Under the pieces are notes generated by a model that did no database searches, was not told the origin of the DNA, and saw only the letters and a list, made by a program, of their open reading frames with translations. A stretch of DNA of 64,000 nt from Rhizoclosmatium globosum (Eukaryota; Chytridiomycota; Chytridiomycetes; Chytridiales; Chytriomycetaceae): assembly GCA_002104985.1 (NCBI GenBank), contig MCGO01000016.1, forward strand, positions 434,001 through 498,000, given 5' to 3'. A program made the position numbers and the translations under genes. Positions within the stretch are counted from its first letter, which is position 1. Each line of letters starts with the position of its first letter. This document shows positions 1 to 12,074 of the stretch, piece after piece.

Positions 1-1783
<1,783 letters not shown>

Positions 1784-1860
1784 TTTGTCTTGGTGTGTTT
1801 TTTCCGAGCTGAAACGACAAGAAGCACGCTACTCGATCGGTGTGACTCCCTCAAACGCAA

Positions 1861-3713
1861 ATGGCAGATAACTCTCAGGACTTCAGAATTAAACAGCTTC
1901 AGGATGAACGGGAAGGCTCAGAGGATCTCTTGGACGCGCTGGATGACTTTCCCGAAGACGTACCACAAACCAACTTGGATTCCTTCGCTATTCCATCTCA
2001 TCCACAAAACACGCGATGCATAAATCTCTGGAATCAGAAATCCTCAGTCACCCGCTCAATACAGTCTCGTTGGCACAGTTCCTCACTCGCGACAATTCGC
2101 TGTCAAAGTCTCCGAAATCAACAGACGCACCGTTTGAATCCGAAGTACTTCATGAAGATTCGGGGTCGGAAACACTTGCCAGCACTCCGTCGTGGTGCGA
2201 TGCGCGTTCATGTAGCAGTCAAATGGTGAAACGGTTTCAACCAAGTCCCACTCCTAGTAACGCGTCCAGCTCAAATGCGAGTGTTATTGCATCGGAAGAA
2301 GAGGAGGAAGGGTTTGAGGATGTGGACTTTCCGGCTCAGATGGGGGACCTTCACTTTGCAGGGAATCAAAAGGAATCATCGGTGGCGTGTGGATTCAGTG
2401 AATGGGATGACGGAACTTGCAGAAAAGATGGCGCTGTTTGTGGATTCTACGGAGATGGAAGAGGATCATGTGTGGTTTTAATATGCCTGATGACTTCTCG
2501 TGGGAAAGGTCGGGCACAAAGGGTGCTTCACTTCAACTGGAGTTGGGTTCATTCTCACCAGCCATAGCTCAGCCGAAACAACCCGCTGGAGTATCTTCGA
2601 ATAGCACTGGAGGAGTAAAAATGTTGATGTCTAAACCTGTGAAAGCTATGGACTTTGGCGATGGAACAGAACTGGACTTTCTTGACGATATTTCAGAAGC
2701 TGATAGTGTCCCTGTTCCATCTCAGACTCCACCTTTGCATCCGATTCCTCTCAAAGCTTGGGCAGAACAGCCAGAAAGCCTTCCAAGCTCTCCTAAGATT
2801 CCAGTCATCAGTCAAATACCTGTTATCCGAAATGTCAGCTTAACTTCCAAACCAGCTCCTAAACAAGAAACTGCAATTCGAAAACCTGCACCAACACCAG
2901 CTCGACCGGCACTGTCAGGTAGAATCAGCTTACTCGCTCTTTTCTAACCAAAACCAGGCTTACTAGCATCTTCTTTACGAAGAAGTGACACAAACCTCAA
3001 TCGATGGACAAACTCAATTCCTCAACCACCTCCAAAGAAACAGAAAAAGAAGCCAACTTTAATTCGGAACGTGAATCCAGCAGATATAGCTCATGGTAAA
3101 TTCCCACCTTCCATTTCACCAAACTAATAATCAAATCAGTAATTGGAAAAATGGTATACGACCCAATCCTCCAAAAATGGACTGGAAATGAAGAAGCCTT
3201 GCTTGATTTCGACAAGGAATCATCAGGAGCGCCAAGTGCCCCTCCATCGCCGCAAAAACCGCGACACAGACCTGCGTTGATAACAAACCGAAGCGGGCTC
3301 AGTCATATCCCTCATGTAGTTGGGAAAATGGTGTTTGATCCGGAAAAGATGTGTTGGGTGGGGAATGACGAGGATGCTGATGTGTTTGCGGGACTTGATG
3401 ATGCTTTTGGAAGCTCTGAGACTGATCAAGGTTTGAGAGACTTTAGTGTTGGGGTATTCTTTCTCATTGACTTACTGACTTATTACAGATACTCAAAAAT
3501 ACTTTACGCTCACGAAAGCCATGAAGCAGTCTTTGTATGTCGCTGAATCATCACACAAGCTGTTTATTGGAAAGTGGTATCCGAAGGCTGTGCAGGAGGC
3601 CAAGACGCTCACGAGGGATACATCGAAATCACATTTGTATGATATTAGGACGGTGAGTACTTTTGAATTATTACCTGATTTCTGACTTTCAACAGATGTC
3701 CGTAAGATTGTGA
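1861..3713 (+). CDS. Bfa1/Byr4-like regulator of mitotic exit / septation (multi-exon)
   Basis: Family members form, with Bub2/Cdc16, the two-part GAP that holds the Tem1/Spg1 GTPase inactive at the spindle pole. Visible signatures: an acidic N-terminus, FGDGTELDFLDDI (about 2655-2690), and two copies of the family repeat, VIGKMVYDPILQKWTGNEEAL then VVGKMVFDPEKMCWVGNDED, each followed or preceded by 'RPALIT' or 'PTLIRN' segments. A C-terminal block TKAMKQSLY...HKLFIGKWYPKAV follows. Introns lie near 2920-2957, 3094-3138, 3430-3489 and 3652-3695; the last joins to a short terminal exon MSVRL-stop. The reading frame changes near 2010 and 2400, as elsewhere in this window. The start at 1861 was chosen because an acidic N-terminus (DLLDALDDFPED) follows directly. 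The family assignment rests on motif recall, not on a search. Confidence 0.75.
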
Positions 3714-3783
3714 CTCTTTCAAGCCAGTTTCACAGTTTAATAAATTATGTTGTGGAATTAATACACTTTATTAAAAACAATAT

Positions 3784-4253
3784 TCATCTCCCAGAACCGA
3801 ATTCCCATCCAAATCCTTTGTTCGTTACTTGTTCGTCGCCAAGATAATATTTAATGATAACAGTGGAGGCAGCCTCCATCCCCAATTCACCGAGCTGGCA
3901 GTCTAAATAGTCTACCAAATCTTTCTTTTGATAAAACAGATGCATCTTAACGTCCTTTGGGAGCCACCAAAACAGTCTGCTTCATTACGTGCAATTCTGT
4001 ACAGAGAACTGACCAGATCTGAAGGGTGTGCCATATGAGTTCTAGAATGTCCATACGAACCAACTTTCATATTCAGATTGAATTCTCCTCGTTCGTTGAT
4101 CCAGCCTCGTGTGTACGCTTTGACGCCCTTTTTACGGTTGTACGTTGAAGTTGGTGGTGTAAACTCTGGCAAGACATCGTAGCGAGGAGCACGAGTCCTT
4201 GGCGTGGTTGTTGAGGAAGAGCCACGGGAGTAAGGGGAGTACCCGAATGTCAT
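3784..4253 (-). CDS. Hypothetical protein, about 155 aa
   Basis: Not recognised. It starts MTFGYSPYSRGSSSTTTPRT, a Ser/Thr/Arg-rich lead, followed by a more ordered stretch containing STYNRKKGVKAYTRGWINER and KVGSYGHSRTHMAHPSDL. The frame then shifts by one base near 3960 (GGGAG context); the continuing frame reads PKDVKMHLFYQKKDLVDYLD, then ...GMEAASTVIIKYYLGDEQ, and stops at 3784. The even, mixed composition on both sides of the break suggests one real gene rather than chance reading. No signal peptide or membrane segment is visible. It is divergent from the gene at 4438, leaving 184 bases of shared upstream DNA. Confidence 0.5.
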
Positions 4254-4437
4254 TTGTTGTTATTTGCTTGCTTGGAGCTGGGTTTTGAGGGCAAAAAGAA
4301 ACAAAGAGCGCTTGGTTTGATACGAATCAAAAAGAATCTGGTAATCGAAGCTGGGTTATTATCGTTCTGAAATAATTTAAACGCTCGATTCGCTGGTTTT
4401 TAGATATTTTGTTTGTTTCAAACGAAGAAAGACACGA

Positions 4438-6861
4438 ATGGACACTGAGTACGACGAATGGGCCGGAGCACCACTCGCCGCATCCACCGCACGTTCAACC
4501 GGGTTCTCTTTCAACCGAGACAATGAATTCGCAGTCAATCGCGTCCGAGATCGCCTCCGTCTCTTTGTCCGCCACCACTTCAACTTCAACTTCTTCTCAA
4601 CTTCTTCTTCTTCCATCGCGCGTTCCACAGACCAAAACCGACGACCCACTTCGAATCACCATCTTTCAAAGTCCCAAATCAATCTCGAAACCAGTCGTTG
4701 ATCCACTCGTCGAATGCCTCGAATCAGACGCGTCCGCCAAAGTCCGAGTGGACGAACCAACTCTCGAACGCCGCGCGTCTCGCTGCTCCAATGCCTTTGT
4801 TCAATCAGCCTCTAAAACAATCTGCTAAAACTAGTTCAGGTGTGCTGATGATTGTGTTGCCTCTGCTTCGCTAATCTGGAAACAACAGACTCAAAAAGAC
4901 GAATGGGGCGAGTGGGGTCCGCCACAAACTAACAACGAGAAAGGTGTCGCTCAGTTCCTCTTTTGACTCACTCGGACGCGTCAGGAAAGTTTGTTGGAAA
5001 AGTGATGAACAAACCTTGGACTCCTACTCTCCTTCCGTCAAACTTCCCCAAAGATACATTCATTGAATCGAGATCTTCTGCCGCTGCTGTCAGGGCTGCT
5101 GATTCCGCCGTGTCTCTATTTCAGACCAAGTCAAAGCTGCCATTGAACCCAACCAGGTACAAGACTGTGTCAGTTTCCGGACTGAACACGAATGCGCCCG
5201 AGTTTGCTCAGATTCCATACGTTATGAACCACCTACGCTCAAAGCCCCAGAAGAACAACTAGTCGATTATGGCGTCAACGAAGAAGATATTATTGTAGCT
5301 CCCCTCGAATCAACTCAACACACCCGCGCGTTCAGAGAATCAGAAGACGAGCCTGATGTTGCTTCACCTTTAAAGTTTCGTTCACTCATGGATTTCGCTC
5401 TCTCTCAGTCCAAAGACCACTCTTCTCTCTACCAGCACAATATTCTCGCAAACGAAAGCACTGTCAAGTATTTACCGAATCTGCCCTCTTTGGAACCACG
5501 ATTCCTTCTTCAAGTATTGTTCGTGATGAATGAATGATGATGAGGCTTTTGACTCGGAGATATCTCCCCTACCAATTCCCTGAAGCCTCAGTCTAGAAAA
5601 GAATCGCCCTTCAACGTTACCGTCGCAGCTCAATTGGTGACAAGTCTGAAAGAGCACAACAAGTTCATTTGAACATGACAGACCCCTTCTCTATCCTCGT
5701 ATGTGGTGCAAGCAAGTCTGGAACCTCTCATACTCTCCAAGTCCTTGTCGAAAACTGTCTACTTCCTTCATGGAACGAATCCCATCTTCCAGACGGAGAT
5801 GTTATCAACACCACAAGCCCAATGTGTGCCCTTGTCCTTCACTACTCTCCCGATCCGATTCTCTGTGTCAATTCACGAACCTCACCACCCCTCTAACACA
5901 CGTGTCTCTCGATATCCCTGGTAGCAAGATCCCATTCCTCCGCAATACCCACATGGTCGTCCTCGTGTCTCCCTCCTCCTACGTGAAACGTCGCGAACAG
6001 TACAAATCCCGCTGCGAAGTCAGACCCCTCCTCTTCAGCTGGGAAAACATGACAACCCACCAAATCTCGCTCCTCCTTCAACTCCCCGATTTCCCAGACG
6101 CCCCATCAACGCAACTCTTACAACCCCTTTTATCCACATACGAAAAAACCCAAGAAATCCCAACGTTCCAAGACTTCATCGACCTTGTCAATACAACTAT
6201 TCTCCCAACCCTATCTCCCTCCGACACCACTTCGTTCACAACGCGTCTCACAGTCCTCGAAACGTTTATCGCCGAATCCCCACGCAACAGATACCGCCAC
6301 CCCACCGATTTCGCCAAACTCATCAAAAAGGGCGTTCTGATTGTCGCGGACTTGACGGCCTCGGGTATGCAACCGGATAGAAACCATTGGACTGTTGTGG
6401 CGATGCCGCTTTCTGGTGTTAATGCTGTGTGTGAAGTTCTTTTGGATTTGTTTGTGGGTGGGAGTCGTGCGTGTAGGAGGGTTGTTGTTGTTGATGATGT
6501 GCAGGGGTTTGGGAAGGGTGGACGTGTTCAGCTTGCTGTGAAGGGGTTGGTGGGGAAGGTTGGGTGGACTGGGAATCCTGTGCGTGTTTTGGTTGGGGTG
6601 AAGGATGTGGGAGAGATGTGGATGGGATTGAGGGTTTGGGATGGTTGTTGTGCATCAGATGAGAGGGTGGAAGTCGGTTGAGTGGTTGAAGGGGGTTGTT
6701 CCAGTTTCGGATGGTACGTGAAGGAGATTTTTAAATTAGGTGTCGGTGATGCAGTTGTATTTGTGGGGAGACATGGGTTGGAGGGATCAGGGTTTGGGGA
6801 GGTGTTGGATGGAAGGTTGGAGTGCGGGTCAAGTTCACCAGTTGAAATATGCGCAACATAA
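4438..6861 (+). CDS. P-loop NTPase-like protein with altered Walker motifs
   Basis: The core resembles a fungal family of uncharacterised P-loop ATPases (AAA/HerA-like fold, family recalled, not searched). The N-terminal ~400 codons are Ser/Thr-rich and low complexity, with uncertain frame. The core begins with DPFSILVCGASKSGTSHTLQ (about 5680-5740), continues through MVVLVSPSSYVKRREQYKSR, a helical middle, VLIVADLTASG (about 6340) and CRRVVVVDDVQGFGKG (about 6470-6520), then VRVLVGVKDV. The frame shifts near 5840-5890 and again near 6640, after which LLLHQMRGWKSVEWLKGVVP and GDAVVFVGRHGL follow, with a short intron near 6714-6744. The Walker A lysine is replaced by threonine (GASKSGTS) and Walker B ends D-D instead of D-E, so ATP hydrolysis is doubtful. 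AATAAA lies at 6889. Confidence 0.6.
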
Positions 6862-7052
6862 CTGTGTCATAATGTTTTGCTTTTTGCGAATAAAGAATCC
6901 TTATTCAATTTTATTCACAGTTCAAACTGATAACATATTAATCGTTCTAGTTTTGTGGGGGAAGTCAAAGAATACCAATTTGAACAAACCAATTTATCAT
7001 GTTGAATTCAAAGATTTTCCAGATTCAGTCAAACATTACTTTTTTTGAAATT

Positions 7053-8080
7053 CTAAACAATCGATACATTTTGATTGAGCGCCTGTATTCGCTTATCTTG
7101 TAACAATAGATGCAACACTTTAGGATGGTTGACGGCAAGGTCAAGAATCACATTATTTAAATACGCAGGATTTAATCTGTCATCTGCCAGCAAAAGCGCG
7201 ACAATGTTTTCCTTTCCTGCCACAACTGCCAATTGCAAGCACCGATTCTCGTTCGTTGAGGGATCCACATATTCTGGATAGGACAACAACGACTGGACTA
7301 GACTCCAATTCCCATCATTGGCTGCCACAAGCAACGCCTCGTTGCCAACATTAAAGTTGGTAAACAACAAGTCCACAAGTGCAGGATATTTTTTGTACAC
7401 AGCCCATAGTAAAACAGTGGCAAGGAATTTGGTATCACTTGATAGTTCCGGGTCTTTGAGAATTATTCGTCCACACTTGACGGTGGAACACCATACCCCA
7501 ATCCATATGATTGAATGATATTTGTTCGCGAGCCAGGAAACTTGTTTGCTCTAAGTATTTGGAGAATTATAAAGTGACAACGATAGAGTGGGGGCAATCG
7601 CATCCACTGAACTCTGAAATGGGGTGGATGCCGCAACCAGTGCCTTTTGACATAGTTGAGGGTTATCAGGTCTCTATCAAATCCAAAGACAAAGTACAAG
7701 CCACGGAGGGCCTGGTGCAAGGTATTATCGATTGGCAGATACTGAACGATATTCAGAAAGACCTCGTTTGGCACACGAGGGATCTTTTTCTTCTTCTTTT
7801 CCTGGAAATAAAAGTACCAGTAGCGATCCAGGTCTGGGTCAATGTCGTCTTCGTTTGGAATTGTGACTTGAACACCGTTGATGAGCATTGTCTCTGTTGG
7901 CTGAGGCGGCGAAGCGATCGGCGGCGCGGCTTCGAACTCTGCGCTTTGAACTCTGGCGCGGCTTCGAATTGGGGCGGCGGCGGCGGCTGTGGTTGTGGCG
8001 ACTGGGCCGCGGCGTCTCTCAAAAGCGGAACAGCCTCGGACTCGCATCGGACTCGGATTCGCGTGGCTCTGGCGTGGCAT
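7053..8080 (-). CDS. Ankyrin-repeat protein with a degenerate F-box-like N-terminus
   Basis: The N-terminal ~90 residues are Ala/Pro/Arg-rich and may be partly untranslated; a Met in the middle (MLINGVQVTIPNEDDIDPD) is an alternative start. After a lysine run comes IPRVPNEVFLNIVQYLPIDN, which resembles the first helix of an F-box. The C-terminal part shows ankyrin-type helices: NEALLVAANDGNWSLVQSLL, CLQLAVVAGKENIVALLLAD and VILDLAVNHPKVLHLLLQ. The two parts are in different frames; adding one base near 7483 (GTTCCACCG) joins them as VPP-VKCGRIILKDPEL. Ankyrin arrays bind proteins; the target is unknown. Similar F-box/ankyrin architectures are frequent in chytrids. Confidence 0.65.
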
Positions 8081-8302
8081 TCAAAGTGCGGAGGCAGCAG
8101 AATTCGGCAATGGAAGAAACTGTTGTGATGACTGACGCAGGGTTAGATGGGTGGTGTTAAAGTGGGCAGTGGTGTTACTATTCATTGATTGTTTCTTGAA
8201 TTTTATCTTAAGGTGCAGAGGAAGGTATATAGCTGTAAACAGAAAAGAGCATATATTCTAAGTTTAATCATGTGTCTGAGGCAAATATTATTGACGCTTC
8301 TT

Positions 8303-9131
8303 TCAAATTAAAAGTCCGCGCTTTTCAAAATCACACGTCAATCCTTTGTGAAATCGTAAATCACAGAACCCCAACGACGGTAAACTTTGAATCTCGCTAG
8401 GAACAGGCCCACTCAGCCCCGTATCGTAAAATACAAGTCTTTCTAGACAAACAAGCTTCCGAATCTCCCTAGGAATAGATCCAACCAAGTCTGGGTTTTG
8501 TCGCAATTCAAGCACTTTCAACGTACGGCATCAAACAACTCAACGGGAATCGTTCCAACGAGCATTGCTTTCACAAGTTCCAGGTGTCGCAGGTTTTTAA
8601 GCATTCCAATTGATTTTGGGAGACGCCCCATGTTGAATTTCAGGTGAAAGAGATTGCTTTGTATAACTTGAATATCTTGCATGAATTCTGTAGCAAATAC
8701 GTGGCAAATAGTGAAGGTAGCGTTAGAAATGCATTTGGTTGGTTTGAGGTTTTCTCAAGATACACGCCATCGAAAGAGTACTTTGTTCTTAGCAACGAGG
8801 CAGGAGCTGCCGTTTCTGAGGTTGCAAGATGTAGCTCCATCACTGTTTTCCCTGGGTATGCGGCAATTTGACGGGAGTAGTTGTGCTTCAAAACTGAGAG
8901 TATGTAGGAACGAGAGGAGATTATCGAGTTGAATGTCTTTGAGGTACAACGAAACCTATCCAATTCTTCGGGATGAAGTCTCCTTAGGATGTCTTCGATG
9001 AGTTCTTGTGGCAGGCTTGTGATTGCAGAGGTTTGAGCAAGAGACCCGCCTTGAGTGCCAGTATCCTTGATCGCAGCTTGTGAAACTCTTGAATTAAACT
9101 GCTCTTCATTTTCGGTACAATATGATGGCAA
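8303..9131 (-). CDS. F-box protein with leucine-rich repeats
   Basis: F-box near residues 40-80: SLPQELIEDILRRLHPEELD followed by RFRCTSKTFNSIISS. Leucine-rich repeats of the plant type follow: MGRLPKSIGMLKNLRHLELV, TIPVELFDA, LKVLELRQNPDLVGSIPREI and LSGPVPSEIQSLPSLGFCDL. It ends with GLTCDFEKRGLLI, similar to the ends of the other LRR genes in this window. F-box proteins recruit substrates to SCF ubiquitin ligases through Skp1; here the LRR would be the substrate-binding part. Frame changes near 8700 and 8522 interrupt it, so a decayed gene cannot be excluded. The start codon lies 60 bases from the start of the divergent bestrophin gene. Confidence 0.65.
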
Positions 9132-9191
9132 GAACAGCAGCCAGCCTCAGTCCGCGTGTTCGACAAAAATTCTTTCTGAGTCTTTGAACCA

Positions 9192-10578
9192 ATGACGACC
9201 ATCACACTCCAAAGTCCCTCGTTCTCGGACGGGACCGCCCAAGATCCGAAGGTCCTTGTCGTATCGACCGGTGACTCATCGTACGAAATGAAGGAAGTTG
9301 AGTGGCTCGAGAACAAGCGCAAACCACAAATGAAACATTCGGTAACCAATGTGAACAACGAACACTGGAACGACTTGTTCCGCTTTTCGCATGCGGTTCT
9401 GCCTAAGGTTATTCTGCCGTCGCTGGGCCAGGCGGCGTGGTCGACTCTTGTCTGTGTGTTTTACCTGGTGCCTGGTGTGAACTTCCTGAAGTATGTGCTT
9501 GCCTACGCTCTTTAGCTATCTGTTCTGACTTGATTGGAATACAGGGATCTTGCACTGCCAAACTCTACTTTGCTGATTACTCTCCTCGGTACAGCCATGG
9601 GTCTGCTCCTGGTTTTCAGAGTGAACAACTCCTATGATCGCTACTGGGAGGGTAGAAAGGTGTGGAGTATGGTTCACTTCCAGTTGAGGAACTTGGGTCG
9701 ATTTATATGGATCTACTGCACACGTAAGTCCTCTTAATCCCATCTCCACCTTTGTTACATCAACTGATTCGGAATCCAATTATTTAGCGAAAAACGACGA
9801 AGAAGTGAAACAACAAATCGGTGCTATGCATCTTTTAGTTGCCTTCGCCGCTTCTGTAAAGCACGCCTTGAGAAACGAGCCGAGCCATCGTTACTCTGAT
9901 CTTGGCCCTCACCTCCAACACATTCAAGACTTTGGAATGACTCTGTACTCCTCAAAAGCACCTCTCCCAATTCCTCTTGAAATTACCCTTCACCTGCAAA
10001 AGTACTTGAACAAGTACAGTGCAATCCTGTTTCCGGCTTCAGCCTCATTGAACAGTTTGACAGATGCTTTGACAATGTTCCAGAGAATTAGATCTACCCC
10101 GATCCCAGCCGCCTACGCTATTCACCTCAAACAGACTCTCTTCGTGTACCTCCTCTCCCTCCCCTTCCAGCTCGTTTCCTCGCCACTCGGATGGTGGACT
10201 ATTCCCGTCACATTCCTCTCTTGCATTGTATTGCTCGGTATCGAAGTCATTGGATCCGAGATTGAGAATCCATTCGGTTTGGATCCCAATGACTTGCCAA
10301 TGGATGAGTACTGTGACCACATTGAGCGTGAGATTCTCCAGATTATGAGTTTGGAGGATCCAGAGCGCGACTCGAAGCACTGGATTCCGCCGTTTTCGTT
10401 GTCGGTTCCTCGTGTGGATGTGAAGGAGTTGAGGGGGGCGACGGGGGAAGCTGTTAAGGTTGCGAGACGGAGAGAGGGACGGTTTGTGCATAGGGCGAGT
10501 GCTTTGTTGATGCATACGAAGGAAATGGCGGCGAAGATTGCGGAGGCGACGGAGCACCATCATGTTGCGAAGCATTGA
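9192..10578 (+). CDS. Bestrophin-family (UPF0187) anion channel, 422 aa
   Basis: Three exons (9192-9490, 9545-9723, 9788-10578) join without a frame change into 422 codons plus stop. The family forms pentameric chloride/anion channels in membranes. Features: a hydrophilic N-terminus of ~65 residues, a first membrane segment AAWSTLVCVFYLVPGV, a second STLLITLLGTAMGLLLVFRV followed by the family motif NNSYDRYWEGRKVWSMV, a helical middle, and paired hydrophobic stretches LFVYLLSLPFQLVSSPLGWW and VTFLSCIVLLGIEVIGSEIE. The signature ENPFGLDPNDLPMDEYCDHIE comes after. The C-terminus is Arg/His-rich. One of the cleanest genes in the window, so it supports the intron rules used elsewhere. Poly(A)-like AATAAA lies near 10679. 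Confidence 0.9.
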
Positions 10579-10860
10579 GGGGCAGTGAGTTGATTTGTGT
10601 TGAGAATACATGGACGGTTTCGTTGTGCGCTGGACGTGCCGGGTTTTAAAGAGAACTTCTTAGATATATAGTAACAAAATAAATCATTTTTATGATGATG
10701 AATGATTATTATTACGCAGCCTGCGTACATATGTCAGATTATTGCATTATTTCCTGGCCATCAAACTGATAAGACTTGGCGAGTTCAAAGTAATCTCTTT
10801 TGGTTCTGCCTCATTTTTGGTTTTTGAGTTCGACATATGATGTTCTGCTCAGTCTTCAAG

Positions 10861-10868
10861 ATATAAAA
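10861..10868 (+). promoter_or_regulatory. TATA-like element of the secreted cysteine-rich gene
   Basis: ATATAAAA ends 43 bases before the ATG at 10912. Position and sequence suit a TATA-containing promoter, typical of regulated rather than housekeeping genes. I did not see a comparable element in front of most other genes here. Confidence 0.4.
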
Positions 10869-10911
10869 CCTGATGCCTTCTCATTGTCCATTAAATCAAA
10901 ATCAATCTCAA

Positions 10912-11798
10912 ATGCAAATCATCAAAGCTGTCTCAATCGCTGTTCTTGCAGCCAATACCGTCTCTGCCGAATCCAAGTTCTTTAGTGACATTCTGCGCGG
11001 CATCTACGGCTCCAACGGCGTCCCAGACACAGCTGCTAACTCCCGCGCTGTTTCAAACACCGCCAATACTGTTCCCGCTGGTTCTTCAAATGGACCCTCG
11101 AATCCAACCTCAAACCAACAAACTCCCTCAGGAAACCCCAATACAATCCCACAATCCCAAACACAACAAGGCCTCACGCAATTCACAGACCCATCCAGAA
11201 GATGTGGTGTCTCGTGGGAGCACGCAAACAGCCGGTGTGGAACCTATTGTTTCGACAAGGACAGTCAATGCCCACTGGTCAACAATGTTACAAGGACATG
11301 ATCAATGCGTGTCCAGTACCTGTTCCCAACACCCCAGCACCTGCACCAGGACCAGGTCAAGGTCCAAATCCAAATCAAGGTCCGAATCAAGTGAATCAAG
11401 GGCCAGGAGGGTGGACAGACACGTCCCGAAGATGTGGATATTCTTGGGACGACGCGAATCGAAGCTGTGGGACTGTTTGTTGGGATCGGGATAATCAGTG
11501 TCCGAATGGAATGAAGTGTTACAAGGATCTTGTGAATACTTGTGGTGTTGCTGGGAACTCTGGATTTGGTTCGGGACCTATTTCGGGGGGTCAGTCAGGA
11601 TCAGGACCGGTTTATGGAGGTGGGCAAGGGGCAGTTGTTCAGAATACTTGTAACTTTGGTAATTGGATGTGTGGCAGTGATGGAATTACTTTGTATCAAT
11701 GTGGATATGTTCAGGGTAATGTGTTGTCGTGGAGGCAGCATTCTCAGTGTCAACAAGGAACCCGTTGTGTTACTGGAAGTTTCGTTGGATGTAACTGA
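10912..11798 (+). CDS. Secreted cysteine-rich protein, two SRRCGxSW repeats and a CBM19-like tail
   Basis: A signal peptide is evident (MQIIKAVSIAVLAANTVSAE), then a Ser/Asn/Pro linker. Two copies of a cysteine domain follow: SRRCGVSWEHANSRCGTYCF with a CP(x)GQQCYKDMINACP end, and SRRCGYSWDDANRSCGTVCW with NGMKCYKDLVNTC. They are separated by a PGQGPNPNQGP linker. After a Gly/Ser spacer comes CNFGNWMCGSDGITLYQC ... CQQGTRCVTGSFVGC, six cysteines resembling carbohydrate-binding module 19 (chitin binding). The cysteine domain is, from memory, widespread in chytrid extracellular proteins; I infer binding to chitin or cellulose. No catalytic domain is present. The frame breaks at 11268-11272 (CCC run); adding one base joins the halves. 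Confidence 0.7.
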
Positions 11799-12074
11799 AT
11801 AAAATGTATTGTAGACTACTTCCATAAATCTTGGCTACGCGTTCAATTATTTCACGTGAAAGTATCCCTGACCAGGGAGGAGCAGATGGGAGCCAGTGCT
11901 TTGCCTGGTATTCGCATCAAATTCCAAAACACGTTTTTTTCAGATGACCAAGCAGAGCCACCTTGATTCTTCCAGTTCACCCAAACAAAAACCCGCTCTC
12001 TCGCTTCAACAAATAAAAAAACTGTCAAACAAACGAGCTGTTGAGCACCACCACCACCACCACTGCCACATCGC

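Noticed and set aside
7053..9131. Ankyrin and LRR genes as pseudogenes
   Set aside because: They have frame breaks, but so do essential genes in the window at a similar rate, so decay cannot be inferred.
10045..10611. 188-codon open frame on the minus strand
   Set aside because: It lies antisense to the third exon of the bestrophin gene; its Arg/His/Asn-rich composition is that of a shadow frame and no family features show.
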